Shown piece by piece: positions 24,378 through 31,945 of a DNA stretch of 43,200 nt. Within the stretch, counting starts at the first letter, position 1; the number at the start of each line of letters is the position of its first letter. The DNA comes from a virus, in the IMG/VR virus record IMGVR_UViG_3300042691_003221, positions 1 through 43,200 of that record. The stretch is one strand, 5' to 3'. Under the pieces are notes generated by a model. That model made no database searches and was not told the DNA's origin. It was given only the letters and a program-made list of their open reading frames with translations. The position numbers and the translations under genes are program-made.

Positions 24378-24746
24378 ATGAAGCGCCACCCCACCAGCGG
24401 CAAGCCGATACTCAACGAGCCGGATGCAGACGGGCTTTACACCTGCCAGTACACGGGACTAAAGGTGTTGCGTGAAGAGGCCATCTTTTTGGGGCCATGC
24501 GTACCGCAGGTCAACGGTACATATGTGTGCCACCCGACTGCACTGCCATTCTTTAAAAAGTCCAAGCGCCTGTTTGACGAGAGCGAGGCTAACTGCAATA
24601 CCTGCAAGCACCTTGTCCGTGTAAAGCATGAGCCGAGGAAGAGTGGCATGTTGGAAGGGGCGTGCCACACAAATCCCAAGCTGCTGTTCCACCCCGATGA
24701 CTTCATGGGAATGAATTGCTACGAACAAAGACAGGAGAAGCAATGA
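24378..24746 (+). CDS. Cysteine-rich conserved phage protein
   Basis: This encodes 122 residues with eight cysteines, including GLYTCQYTG, CNTCKHLVR, EGACHTN and MNCYEQRQ. The CNTCKHL and later ACH/NCY pattern suggests one or two zinc sites. It starts 19 bases after the previous gene, with GAGGGAAG upstream, and its stop overlaps the next start. Function unknown. Confidence 0.72.
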   Translation: MKRHPTSGKPILNEPDADGLYTCQYTGLKVLREEAIFLGPCVPQVNGTYVCHPTALPFFKKSKRLFDESEANCNTCKHLVRVKHEPRKSGMLEGACHTNPKLLFHPDDFMGMNCYEQRQEKQ

Positions 24747-24982
24747 CCCCGAAAAGTTTTGACATTGACACTGCCAAAGAAATTGTTGGCGATGAGCGTA
24801 TGCGAACCATAGAAGCTAAGGCGCGGCAAGACGCTGACAACGGAGTCATGGACAAGCCAGCGAGAGCAGAGGGTACTTACTGGGATGTTGTGCGTTCAGA
24901 CATGGAGTACGTCGTGTACATCACAGCGCACCACAAACGAATGGAACGTGTTGCAAGGATTAAAGAAAGGGAGAAAGCATGA
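24743..24982 (+). CDS. Hypothetical protein, 79 residues
   Basis: The start is ATG 24743, which overlaps the preceding stop as ATGA; the longer upstream frame lies inside the previous gene. The protein is highly charged and helical: DIDTAKEIVGDERMRTIEAK, then TYWDVVRSDMEYVVYITAHH and RMERVARIKEREKA. No family recognised. Confidence 0.7.
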   Translation: MTPKSFDIDTAKEIVGDERMRTIEAKARQDADNGVMDKPARAEGTYWDVVRSDMEYVVYITAHHKRMERVARIKEREKA

Positions 24983-25200
24983 CACAAGATGAAATTATTG
25001 AAATGGCTACACAGGTGTATGGAAAATGTGATTGGCATAAATCTGCTTTGTTACGTCTTGAAGCCTTTGTCAAACTGGTAGCCGCCAAAGCAACCGCCAA
25101 AGAACGTGAAGCCTGTGCAAAGGTGTGTGAAGAAGCGCATTGGTCGCTTGATGATTGTGCAGAATTTGCCGCCGCAATCAGAGCCAGAGGTGAAGCATGA
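24979..25200 (+). CDS. Small conserved phage protein with KEREACAKVC motif
   Basis: This encodes 73 residues. The second half, AKEREACAKVCEEAHW then CAEFAAAIRARGEA, is a very common motif in small early phage proteins of unknown role. The first half (DEIIEMATQVYGKCDW) is helical. ATGA overlaps on both sides place it within one translation-coupled string. Confidence 0.78.
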   Translation: MTQDEIIEMATQVYGKCDWHKSALLRLEAFVKLVAAKATAKEREACAKVCEEAHWSLDDCAEFAAAIRARGEA

Positions 25201-25496
25201 TTGAAGTATTGAAACAGGCAGTTGAGGCGTTCGTAGTTAAGCAATATGCAGAGCTGGAAAGCCAAGAGCCTATGGCGTTGCCTTGTTGCGGTTACACGGA
25301 TGCTAGTGCAGTCAAATGGAATCCCCTTAACGGCGTTGTGCAATGCCACAACTGTGGATGGAACTACTCACAGCGCACATGGGTAGGGCTAGCATCAGAA
25401 GACAGACTAACGGCTAAATATATGCAAGACGCACCTGATGGTATTGAGGCAGTCATTGACTACATAGAAACCAAACTAAAGGAACTCAACACATGA
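25197..25496 (+). CDS. Zinc-ribbon protein, Lar-like
   Basis: This encodes 99 residues. After a helical start come LPCCGYTDASAVKWNP and VVQCHNCGWNYSQRTW, giving two cysteine pairs in the layout of the restriction-alleviation (Lar) zinc-ribbon family. Lar proteins modulate type I restriction; whether this one does is not known. The C-terminal helix GIEAVIDYIETKLKEL is acidic and basic by turns. Starts and ends with ATGA overlaps. Confidence 0.7.
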   Translation: MIEVLKQAVEAFVVKQYAELESQEPMALPCCGYTDASAVKWNPLNGVVQCHNCGWNYSQRTWVGLASEDRLTAKYMQDAPDGIEAVIDYIETKLKELNT

Positions 25497-25696
25497 TTGA
25501 CCGACTTATCCTTAGTGCTGTGCTAGGCACAGTAGGGTTCAATGGTTTAAACCCAGAACCGCCGACACAACCGACGCTGAAAGAAAAAGCAAAGATGAAA
25601 TCCGTCAGTGCTGTGTGTGAACGCAAGAAGGGGCAGAAGCAAAGCAAGACAGTACAACAGCTATGTAAACGATGGGAGGTACAGAGAAATGCTTAG
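25493..25696 (+). CDS. Small basic protein
   Basis: This encodes 67 residues: a short hydrophobic start (MIDRLILSAVLGTVGFNG), a Pro-rich turn, and a strongly basic helix (KEKAKMKSVSAVCERKKGQK). A weak signal or membrane anchor followed by a basic tail is possible. The stop overlaps the next start codon. Function unknown. Confidence 0.62.
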   Translation: MIDRLILSAVLGTVGFNGLNPEPPTQPTLKEKAKMKSVSAVCERKKGQKQSKTVQQLCKRWEVQRNA

Positions 25697-26006
25697 ACAT
25701 AAGTTGATTACCCTGCATGAAACACTGAACAACTTCGTGCCTATTGGCAGTATTGAGTTGAAGCTGGCAGTAGCGAGAGCAGAGGGTTACAAAATCAAAC
25801 TGCAACAAACAAGGTATCACCACGTTGTTGACGGCACGACTGTTACGTCAGTGGATGAGTACAAGCCGACATACTATTACTACGACGATGCGCCGTTGCC
25901 ATGCTTTGACCCTTACCTTGTTGCAATGGAGTTTTATCTGAAGGAGAAAGGGATAACAGACAGTGACTACATTAAGCCCAAGGAGAAAAACAATGAAGTT
26001 GTTTAA
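25689..26006 (+). CDS. Hypothetical protein, Tyr/Asp-rich
   Basis: This encodes 105 residues from ATG 25689 (GGGAGG upstream). It begins MLRHKLITLHETLNNFVPIG and contains KPTYYYYDDAPLPCFDPYLV, an aromatic-acidic run, then a helical C-terminus. The longer upstream frame is inside the previous gene and is not used. No motif of known function. Confidence 0.68.
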   Translation: MLRHKLITLHETLNNFVPIGSIELKLAVARAEGYKIKLQQTRYHHVVDGTTVTSVDEYKPTYYYYDDAPLPCFDPYLVAMEFYLKEKGITDSDYIKPKEKNNEVV

Positions 26007-26364
26007 GCTGAACGGCATATCAAAGAAGTATGCACTAAGAGCGGCACACTACCGCAGAACAGCTAAAGGCCAACGAGTATCTGGCCTTGACTTCAGTGAG
26101 GCCGCTTTGCGGGAACTGTTTGATTGGGAATCCCGTGGTGTTGGAAGCGTAGACAAGGGCAAAAACGGCTACGCCTATGGCAAGTGGTGTGTTGATCTGT
26201 CTGTTGCCATGTGGGTTGAAGACTTGTTGAAGGGTGATGTTTGTAAGGCGGAGTTTTTGCAGACACGCATACAGAAATTACACAACAAAAAGAAACTGGA
26301 AGCAGTTATTCCAGCCCCATTTTTTCCACATGCAATTACTTTAGAGGAGAGACGCAATGGATGA
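25993..26364 (+). CDS. Hypothetical protein, 123 residues
   Basis: The start is ATG 25993 after AAGGAGAAAAACA. It is basic and helical with FKLNGISKKYALRAAHYRR and FSEAALRELFDWESRGVG, and a Trp-rich part (GKWCVDLSVAMWVEDLLKG). It overlaps the preceding gene by 14 bases. No family recognised; a DNA-binding role is possible from its basic helices. Confidence 0.68.
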   Translation: MKLFKLNGISKKYALRAAHYRRTAKGQRVSGLDFSEAALRELFDWESRGVGSVDKGKNGYAYGKWCVDLSVAMWVEDLLKGDVCKAEFLQTRIQKLHNKKKLEAVIPAPFFPHAITLEERRNG

Positions 26365-26515
26365 AAAGGCAATTCAAAAAGCGTGGGACATGATGTCCAT
26401 GCACAACAGCGAACTGTTACTTGAGAACGAGCAGTTAAAGAAACAGCTTATGCGCAAGAGCTTGTGGTACGCAATCAAGCGAGCGATCAACATCTGGAGG
26501 GGTAAAGATGATTGA
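26357..26515 (+). CDS. Small coiled-coil protein, 52 residues
   Basis: This encodes MDEKAIQKAWDMMSMHNSEL followed by a leucine-rich heptad stretch (LLENEQLKKQL) and a basic Trp/Arg tail. Ribosome site GAGGAGA lies 6-8 bases upstream. It overlaps the gene before by 8 bases and the gene after by 8. Likely a small dimeric helix; function unknown. Confidence 0.62.
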   Translation: MDEKAIQKAWDMMSMHNSELLLENEQLKKQLMRKSLWYAIKRAINIWRGKDD

Positions 26516-26675
26516 AGCAATCAGAACATTCTTTGGCAAGCTGCGGGGAGCCAAGGGTGCCAGACAGACAGTAATAGAACAAGGAACATTGTGGCGATGC
26601 ACCAAATGTCATTTAATTTTTTTAACCAAAACAGCAGGAGAAGACCATGAATGCAGAAGTAAAAGCGTTTCCTGA
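26508..26675 (+). CDS. Small CxxC protein, 55 residues
   Basis: This encodes MIEAIRTFFGKLRGAKGARQ, then GTLWRCTKCHLIFLTKTAGED and HECRSKSVS. The CTKC pair plus HEC could hold one zinc ion. GGAGGGG precedes the ATG. Its end overlaps the next gene by 29 bases, which has its own AGGAGA site, so both frames are probably used. Confidence 0.58.
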   Translation: MIEAIRTFFGKLRGAKGARQTVIEQGTLWRCTKCHLIFLTKTAGEDHECRSKSVS

Positions 26676-26850
26676 TCCACACATCAAGGATATGGGCGGC
26701 ATGACATTGAGACAGTACTACGCGGCAGCTGCGTTACCAGAATGTATGCGCGAGATGAGAGAGGGCAATTCATATCTATTGTCTGACGCAACCAATCTAG
26801 CCTTTGCCTATGCAGATGCCATGATTAGACATGAGGCAGAAGAAAGCTAA
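26647..26850 (+). CDS. Small conserved phage protein, ADAM motif
   Basis: This encodes 67 residues: MTLRQYYAAAALPECM after a short lead, and FAYADAMIRHEAEES at the end. It shares the LRxxxAxxAL...AxADAM pattern with the 64-residue protein encoded on the other strand at 18729-18923. The family is common in phages; function unknown. Stop and next start overlap (TAATG). Confidence 0.75.
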   Translation: MNAEVKAFPDPHIKDMGGMTLRQYYAAAALPECMREMREGNSYLLSDATNLAFAYADAMIRHEAEES

Positions 26851-27074
26851 TGGCGAGGGTAACCAAAAGAGAGCTTTTAGAAGAGGCCGAAAAGAAACTA
26901 ACCGAGGCTTACAACCTATTGCGAGTCTATGAAAAGGTCTGGCAAGACGAGTGGGACGCTGCCGCCAATCCATTTGTCGCATGGGAAGGATACAAAAAAC
27001 AACAGCCACAAAGACAAACACTTGTTCGCGCCTGGCTTGATGCCAAAAACACCCACAACAACCTGAGAGACTGA
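26850..27074 (+). CDS. Hypothetical helical protein, 74 residues
   Basis: The sequence is charged and helical: MARVTKRELLEEAEKKLTEA, then LLRVYEKVWQDEWD and a basic end. The A of its ATG is shared with the preceding stop (TAATG). Two bases separate its stop from the ParB-like gene. No function recognised. Confidence 0.7.
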   Translation: MARVTKRELLEEAEKKLTEAYNLLRVYEKVWQDEWDAAANPFVAWEGYKKQQPQRQTLVRAWLDAKNTHNNLRD

Positions 27075-27076
27075 GT

Positions 27077-27883
27077 ATGAAAATTGAATTGAGCAAGATT
27101 CGCATTGATGGCGACACACAATCCCGCGTTAAATTAAACGACGAATGGGTTGGGGAACTAACTGAGAAGCTGCTAGAGGGCAAGGTGCAGCTGCCGCCGG
27201 TGAAAGTTTATTTTGACGGCAAACATTATTGGCTGGGGGATGGGTTTCACCGGTATCACGCAAACAAGAAAGCTGGCATCAAGCTAGTCGAATGCGACTC
27301 AACCAATGGCACCAAGCGTGATGCAAAGATCTATTCTTGGAAGGCCAATCATGACCACGGCTTACCCAGAACTAACGAAGATCGTCGGGCTATTGTGATG
27401 GAGGCGCTCAAGGATATTGAGTATTGCGAAAAGAGTGACAGGGAGATTGCCGAGGCTTGCGAGGTCAGCCCTATGACCGTTGGCCGAGTTCGTAAGTCTA
27501 TGGACTTGGACAAAACCGCCAAGCGCATAACAAAGGGCGGTAGAGTAATCGACATTACCAAGATTGGCCGCGTCAAGAAAGAAGAGCCTCAAGCTATTCC
27601 AGAAGACGACAAGCTGAAAGAGCTGGCCACCGAGCACAAAGTGATTTCAGAAGAGAATGCAAAACTCAAAGACATGCTGGCCGTCAAGACATTGCCAGCG
27701 AGTGAAGATGCCAAAATCGAGGTGGCTGCCACATTAGAGGATTTGCGTAAACAGGTGGCCAGCCTAGAGTCGCAGCTGCGGGCTGTAACCAGCTCCAGAA
27801 ATGACTTCCAGAACAAGAATGCGGAGCTCATAAAACAGGTAACATATTGGAAAAGACGAGCTGAAAAGGCCGATAAACAATAA
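27077..27883 (+). CDS. ParB-like nuclease-domain protein with coiled coil
   Basis: This encodes 268 residues. The first 90 residues match the ParB/Srx N-terminal domain: IELSKIRIDGDTQSRV, LPPVKVYFDGKHYWLGDGFHRYHANKKAG, where GDGFHRY is the ParB GxxRxxA-like loop region. A helix-turn-helix follows (SDREIAEACEVSPMTVGRVRKS, about residues 121-142). From about 180 a long coiled coil runs to the end. Phage proteins of this kind act in transcription regulation or DNA modification rather than plasmid segregation. It lies at the head of the helicase-primase group. Confidence 0.82.
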   Translation: MKIELSKIRIDGDTQSRVKLNDEWVGELTEKLLEGKVQLPPVKVYFDGKHYWLGDGFHRYHANKKAGIKLVECDSTNGTKRDAKIYSWKANHDHGLPRTNEDRRAIVMEALKDIEYCEKSDREIAEACEVSPMTVGRVRKSMDLDKTAKRITKGGRVIDITKIGRVKKEEPQAIPEDDKLKELATEHKVISEENAKLKDMLAVKTLPASEDAKIEVAATLEDLRKQVASLESQLRAVTSSRNDFQNKNAELIKQVTYWKRRAEKADKQ

Positions 27884-27891
27884 ACCCGAAG

Positions 27892-27907
27892 CTGGGCGGT
27901 TTCCCAG
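27892..27907 (+). other. Intercistronic hairpin before the helicase gene
   Basis: CTGGG-CGGTTT-CCCAG forms a 5-base stem immediately upstream of the helicase ribosome site (AGGAGAGA). It has no T tail, so it is not a terminator; it could affect message stability or translation. Confidence 0.4.
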
Positions 27908-27921
27908 TAGGAGAGATTTAA

Positions 27922-29394
27922 ATGCTGCAATTACGCGAACACCAACTCGAAGTAGTGGTGAAGATAGAAGATGGCTTTAACACAGGCCATCGCTGCCAAC
28001 TGTTGTATGCGCCTACTGGCTTTGGGAAGACCGAAGTCGCTATGGCGATCATGCAGGAAGTGGCGGATAAGTACAAAAAGACAGCCATGGTCTTGGATCG
28101 GATTGTGTTGGTCAATCAAACCAGCACCAGACTTTCCAGATATGGCATCAACCATGGAGTCATGCAAGCTGACCATTGGCGGCACCGTCCTCAAGAAAAG
28201 ATTCAAATCTGTTCGGCACAAACCCTTGAGAAGCGGGAGAACTTTCCCAGCATTGATCTGCTGATCATTGACGAGTGCCATGTACAGCGCAAAAGCGTGG
28301 TGCAGTACATCAAGAGCAACCCTCAAACCAAGGTGATCGGCTTGACCGCTACGCCTTTTACTGCTGGCTTGGGGGATGTCTATACCAATGTGGTGGGAGC
28401 TAAATCTACTGGGGACTTGATCGATAAGGGTTGGCTTACCCCGCTCAAAATCTATATTGCCAAAGAGATTGATATGACCGGTGCTAAGAAGGTTGCTGGC
28501 GAGTGGTCGCAGGATGAGGTGACCGAGCGAGGTATGAAGATCACTGGGGATATCGTGGCCGAGTGGGTAAAGAAAACCAATGAGATATTTGGCGCACCGC
28601 GTAAGACTGTGGTCTTTTGCTCTGGCGTTGCACATGGCAGGGACTTGGAAAGGCAGTTCAACGAGCTGGGTTACAACTTCAAATCGATATCGTATTTAGA
28701 GGATGACGACTACAAAAAGGACATTATTGAGGAATTTGGCAAGCCTGACACCGATATTACCGGTCTGATTGCCACCGACATACTGACCAGAGGTTTTGAC
28801 GTCCCAGATGTAATGATCGGCGTTAGCGCAAGACCATTCTCTAAATCGTTCTCGAGCCATGTGCAGCAGATGGGTCGGATCATGCGTCCATACGAAGGCA
28901 AGCAATTTGGCGTTTGGCTTGATCATTCGGGCAATTACTTACGATTCCGCAAAGATTGGGATAAGCTGTTTGACGAGGGTGTAACCGAGCTCAAGAGCGG
29001 CGGTGAGTCCACCAAGAAAGAGCCTACCGAGAAGGAAAAGAAGGAGTCCAAATGTCCGGCCTGTGGATCTCTGTGGACTTGGCTTAGTAATGTGTGTGGT
29101 GAATGCGGGCATCAAAAGCCATTGCGTGGCGTGGCGTCGGTAGCTGGTGAGCTGACCGAGCTTGAAGCTACAGCCAGAAAGAGTCAGGTTGACAACCAGA
29201 ATTTCTACTCTGAGCTGCTGCAATACGCCAAGATGAGGGACTACAAAGAGGGTTGGGCGGCGCACAAGTACAAAGAGAAGTACGGCATATTTCCCCCGCG
29301 CGGTCTGCAAAAGACCTACCGAGCCCCGTCACTGTCTACAGTCAACTTCATCAAATCTAGGCAAATCGCCTGGTCGAAAGCGAAGGCAGCATGA
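27922..29394 (+). CDS. SF2 DEAD/DECH-box helicase
   Basis: This encodes 490 residues. Motifs: QLREHQ (Q-motif-like), Walker A APTGFGKTE with Lys36, IIDECH at 115-120 (Walker B, D117), LTATP (motif III), ATDILTRGFDVPDV (motif V) and QQMGRIMRP from Gln315 (motif VI). A four-cysteine zinc finger CPACGSLW...CGEC sits at 378-395, and a helical C-terminal part follows. UvsW-like phage helicases of this class remodel replication and recombination intermediates using ATP. It is distinct from the helicase inside the giant protein. Its stop overlaps the next start (ATGA). Confidence 0.9.
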   Translation: MLQLREHQLEVVVKIEDGFNTGHRCQLLYAPTGFGKTEVAMAIMQEVADKYKKTAMVLDRIVLVNQTSTRLSRYGINHGVMQADHWRHRPQEKIQICSAQTLEKRENFPSIDLLIIDECHVQRKSVVQYIKSNPQTKVIGLTATPFTAGLGDVYTNVVGAKSTGDLIDKGWLTPLKIYIAKEIDMTGAKKVAGEWSQDEVTERGMKITGDIVAEWVKKTNEIFGAPRKTVVFCSGVAHGRDLERQFNELGYNFKSISYLEDDDYKKDIIEEFGKPDTDITGLIATDILTRGFDVPDVMIGVSARPFSKSFSSHVQQMGRIMRPYEGKQFGVWLDHSGNYLRFRKDWDKLFDEGVTELKSGGESTKKEPTEKEKKESKCPACGSLWTWLSNVCGECGHQKPLRGVASVAGELTELEATARKSQVDNQNFYSELLQYAKMRDYKEGWAAHKYKEKYGIFPPRGLQKTYRAPSLSTVNFIKSRQIAWSKAKAA

Positions 29395-29585
29395 AAGTAA
29401 ATCAACTGACCAATACTCAATTTGCCAATCTTGCTGAGAAATGCGGTGTACGGATCCTGAAAAAAATGCGTTTCCACATGAAGGAAAAGAAGTTTGTTTT
29501 TGACGATTACATAATCGAGGGAGATTTTGCTGCGCTGCGTCAATTTGCAGAAGAGGTAGCAAAGCTTGATATCCATGACGTTTGA
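29391..29585 (+). CDS. Small basic protein between helicase and TOPRIM genes
   Basis: This encodes 64 residues: FANLAEKCGVRILKKMRFHM, then KKFVFDDYIIEGDFAALRQF. The mix of basic and aromatic residues could support nucleic-acid binding. It shares ATGA with the helicase stop and overlaps the TOPRIM gene start by 11 bases. Function unknown. Confidence 0.68.
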   Translation: MKVNQLTNTQFANLAEKCGVRILKKMRFHMKEKKFVFDDYIIEGDFAALRQFAEEVAKLDIHDV

Positions 29586-30363
29586 GCAGTTTGCAATCGA
29601 GCATGGGCTATTGATTGATGGCCTCATTCAAGACAGATGGATGCGCGTTGGTACAGTCGATCACCCGCACAAGAAGAATGGCGCTTACATATTTGATGGT
29701 CGTAATGGCGCGATCATTAATTTTGCGGTACACGACAAGCACATTCCCTATGTATCGCGGGAGCCCTACACACCAGACCCGCTGACGCATATCAAGCGGG
29801 AGAAGGCCGAGCGGGAACGAAAAGAAAGGCAAGCCAAAGCCAAGCACAAAGCGTCAACAATTTTGCATCATGCTAATGAATCAACCCACCCATACTTGGA
29901 ACGCAAGGGGTTGGGAGAGTGCAAAGGCTACGTCTGGAATGGCCTATTGATATTGCCTATGCGGATAGATGGGGCGTTGGTTGGCTGCCAAATGATCGCG
30001 GCTGATGGCACCAAGCGGTTCCTAACAGGCCAAATCACCAAGGGTGCAACTCTGAAAATAGACACAAAAGGTCGGAACATCGTATGCGAGGGGTTCGTAA
30101 CAGGCATGTCAGTGCGTCGGGCTATGCGGTTTCTGCGCGAGCGGTACACGATCCATGTCTGTTTTTCGGCTGGCAATATGCTGGAGATAGGTCGCCAGCT
30201 CGAGAATCCCATAGTAATTGCTGATAATGACCCGATGGGGGTTGGTACAGCCAAAAAAATAGCCTCACGTTATTGGCTAGGTGAGGCGGGGGAAGATTTC
30301 AACGATACCGAGCAGAGGATTGGCACCGAGCTGGCTGCCGAATCCCTGCGCGGCTTTCTTTAG
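29575..30363 (+). CDS. TOPRIM-domain primase-like protein
   Basis: This encodes 262 residues. The N-terminus (MTFEQFAIEHGLLIDGLI) resembles the start of phage DnaG-like/DUF7146 proteins, followed by a charged helical linker (KREKAERERKERQAKAK). The TOPRIM core is clear: VCEGFVTGMSVRRAM (Glu172) and IVIADNDPMGVGTAKKIA (Asp217, Asp219). No zinc-ribbon domain is visible, unlike full primases. Such proteins pair with the phage helicase in initiating DNA synthesis. ATG 29575 is chosen over an upstream ATG in the preceding gene. It converges with the leftward gene at 30360, overlapping by 4 bases. Confidence 0.82.
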   Translation: MTFEQFAIEHGLLIDGLIQDRWMRVGTVDHPHKKNGAYIFDGRNGAIINFAVHDKHIPYVSREPYTPDPLTHIKREKAERERKERQAKAKHKASTILHHANESTHPYLERKGLGECKGYVWNGLLILPMRIDGALVGCQMIAADGTKRFLTGQITKGATLKIDTKGRNIVCEGFVTGMSVRRAMRFLRERYTIHVCFSAGNMLEIGRQLENPIVIADNDPMGVGTAKKIASRYWLGEAGEDFNDTEQRIGTELAAESLRGFL

Positions 30364-30572
30364 GATCTTTCAATTATCACAGCCATAATCTCCAGAACTT
30401 GTTCGAGCATGGCGGCTGTTAGGTCATCCTCATCAATATTGCTTATGACATTCTCAAGGATAGCTTCGGCGGCCAAGAGCTTTATAAGGTTATCGGATCC
30501 CTCGAGCTGGGTCAGCGCATCGTTAACGGGGTGACTGTAACTCTTGTTATAGTCGGTTTTAACTGTTGTCAT
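30360..30572 (-). CDS. Hypothetical protein, 70 residues
   Basis: The start at ATG 30572 gives MTTVKTDYNKSYSHPVNDAL, then two acidic-amphipathic helices (LIKLLAAEAILENVISNI, AMLEQVLEIMAVIIERS). The longer upstream frame overlaps the neighbouring gene and has shadow composition. The dyad operator at 30532-30555 lies inside its first codons. It is the last gene of the leftward block. Confidence 0.68.
   Translation of the reverse strand: MTTVKTDYNKSYSHPVNDALTQLEGSDNLIKLLAAEAILENVISNIDEDDLTAAMLEQVLEIMAVIIERS
30532..30555. promoter_or_regulatory. Dyad operator copy inside 5' codons of a leftward gene
   Basis: TGACTGTAAC-TCTT-GTTATAGTCG is the most regular copy of the dyad, with arms matching at 9 of 10 positions. 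It lies 17-40 bases downstream of the ATG at 30572 and encodes part of TDYNKSYS. A repressor bound here could block elongation, or the site could serve a nearby promoter on either strand. Confidence 0.65.
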
Positions 30573-30876
30573 GGTCTTCCTCCGAGTATTCGTCGTCCAA
30601 AACTTCCAGAAAATCACCCTCAAACGGATTGCGCGTAATGAGATAGGCAATGCGGTTGACCAAGTGATAGCCGTTGACGACATAGGTGCCCTTGTCACCA
30701 TCCACCAGCGTCCAGACATGCGCGGGCTTCATGTCAGCCGTGGCAAGCACATAGCCTAGCTCGATGCCGTAGGTTTCAAACAAATTAGTCTCTTCGGCCA
30801 ACAATCCTCGCACTTCGATGCCTCGTAAGTGATTGGCTCGCGGCTCGTAGGTTTCTTCCCATTCTTCGTAATTCAT
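30559..30876 (-). CDS. Hypothetical protein, 105 residues
   Basis: The start is ATG 30876 (AAAGGTG upstream): MNYEEWEETYEPRANHLRG, then LFETYGIELGYVLATADMKP and VVNGYHLVNRIAYLITRNP, ending with an acidic tail (LDDEYSEEDHDNS). Its ATG overlaps the DUF6884-like stop (ATGA). Conserved in phages by look, function unknown. Confidence 0.7.
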   Translation of the reverse strand: MNYEEWEETYEPRANHLRGIEVRGLLAEETNLFETYGIELGYVLATADMKPAHVWTLVDGDKGTYVVNGYHLVNRIAYLITRNPFEGDFLEVLDDEYSEEDHDNS

Positions 30877-31280
30877 TCTGCACCTTTCGACATTTTGGAT
30901 AGAACTGCTAACTGTTGACCTATTCCCAGACCGGAAAGCGGGGTGCTTTTGTTGGCAAATCCCGTGGCGGCTCCTGCGTAGAACTTGCCAGCAAGGATCG
31001 TGGTAGGTCGGTCTTTGTACTTCGATAGCTGTTTTGCTGTGTTCTTTGCCCACTCCGCGCGCCAGCTGGTCGAGCGGCGCTTGAGAGAGCAATCGTATGG
31101 TTCTAGCGTCTGGTCGGGTTGAACAACGCCGTGCTCCGCTGACAGAATCAATATGTCGGCATCAGCTTTAAGCGCGGCCTTGACCGCGAGCTTAAAAGCC
31201 TGACCTTGATACAGATCCACAGCTGGCGCGGCATGGCTCAACTTGGACTCAGAACATGCGATCAGAAACAGTTTTTTCAT
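30873..31280 (-). CDS. DUF6884-like protein
   Basis: This encodes 135 residues: MKKLFLIACSESKLSHAAPA, DLYQGQAFKLAVKAA, ADILILSAEHGVVQPDQTLEPYD, then a helical C-terminus with FYAGAATGFANKSTP. The ACSxSK ... LYxGxxF ... LSAEHGVVxPD...PYD layout is that of the DUF6884 family, found in phages and in proteins related to nucleoside or tRNA-base exchange enzymes. The reaction here is unknown. Confidence 0.75.
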   Translation of the reverse strand: MKKLFLIACSESKLSHAAPAVDLYQGQAFKLAVKAALKADADILILSAEHGVVQPDQTLEPYDCSLKRRSTSWRAEWAKNTAKQLSKYKDRPTTILAGKFYAGAATGFANKSTPLSGLGIGQQLAVLSKMSKGAE

Positions 31281-31450
31281 TCTTGTTCTTCAATGGGTTC
31301 GTCAACATCTGCTTGCGTATAGCCAGTCAGAATCTCGGGTCGGTACTGTGAGAGCTTGTACTCCACGCACTTGACGCATACGCGAGCGAGCGGAATGCCT
31401 TGGGCATCGTTCTCCCACCAACTGTCATCTTTTGTGTGATTGCAAATCAT
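31277..31450 (-). CDS. Small zinc-ribbon-like protein, 57 residues
   Basis: This encodes MICNHTKDDSWWENDAQGIP, then LARVCVKCVEYKLSQYRPEI and an acidic end. The CNH...CVKC residues could hold zinc. AAGGAAA precedes the start and its stop overlaps the next start (ATGA). I recognise it as a conserved small phage protein, function unknown. Confidence 0.72.
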   Translation of the reverse strand: MICNHTKDDSWWENDAQGIPLARVCVKCVEYKLSQYRPEILTGYTQADVDEPIEEQE

Positions 31451-31470
31451 TTGGTTTCCTTAAAAGTTTT

Positions 31471-31677
31471 TTATCGTGCGTCAACTCGCAAAGGCGTGTC
31501 GGCATTGGCTGGGTGCGTCTGGCTGAAAGACCGCATCCATTCCAGCAGCGCGTCTTTGGCCTCGTACCGCGTCATACCAAATTCATTCATCAGGTAAGGA
31601 GCGGCACCGAACATGTTGGTTTCGCCTGAGTCGCGCAGGTCGATTAAAAATTCGTGTATCTCTTTTTTGGTGATCAT
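31471..31677 (-). CDS. Small conserved phage protein, 68 residues
   Basis: This encodes EIHEFLIDLRDSGETNMFGA, then APYLMNEFGMTRYEAKDALL and EWMRSFSQTH. This LRxSGxTNMFGAxPYLxxEF motif is frequent among small phage proteins and may be a helical regulatory domain. Function unknown. Confidence 0.78.
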   Translation of the reverse strand: MITKKEIHEFLIDLRDSGETNMFGAAPYLMNEFGMTRYEAKDALLEWMRSFSQTHPANADTPLRVDAR

Positions 31678-31687
31678 GATGTTTCCT

Positions 31688-31945
31688 TTAAAGAACTGTT
31701 AAATACTTCTTCAACACCTCAAAGTCTTCTTTGGGTATCTCGTTGCTGCCGTGGTCAAAGATCAGCGAGCAGTCAGACCAATAACCGCCGTGGTCTTCAT
31801 CCCAATCCTCTTTGTCACCGCCGCGCCACTCCATCGCCACTTTTTCGGTGTACTTGTCGGGGTTTTTCTTCGTTTCAAACAAATACTTCGTGTCGTATTC
31901 CATGTCGCCGTTGCGCTCATGTATCTCGCCAATGTAGTATTTCAT
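31688..31945 (-). CDS. Acidic hypothetical protein, 85 residues
   Basis: This encodes MKYYIGEIHERNGDMEYDTK, then KYTEKVAMEWRGGDKEDWDE and a hydrophilic end. It is strand-rich and strongly acidic in the centre. Start codon overlaps the stop of the 56-residue gene before it (ATGA). Conserved in phages by its style; role unknown. Confidence 0.72.
   Translation of the reverse strand: MKYYIGEIHERNGDMEYDTKYLFETKKNPDKYTEKVAMEWRGGDKEDWDEDHGGYWSDCSLIFDHGSNEIPKEDFEVLKKYLTVL

Noticed and set aside
29333-29350. Short palindrome ACTGTCTACAGT at the end of the helicase gene
   Set aside because: It lacks the TAAC and GTTA parts and spacing of the dyad family and lies inside coding DNA, so it is probably chance.
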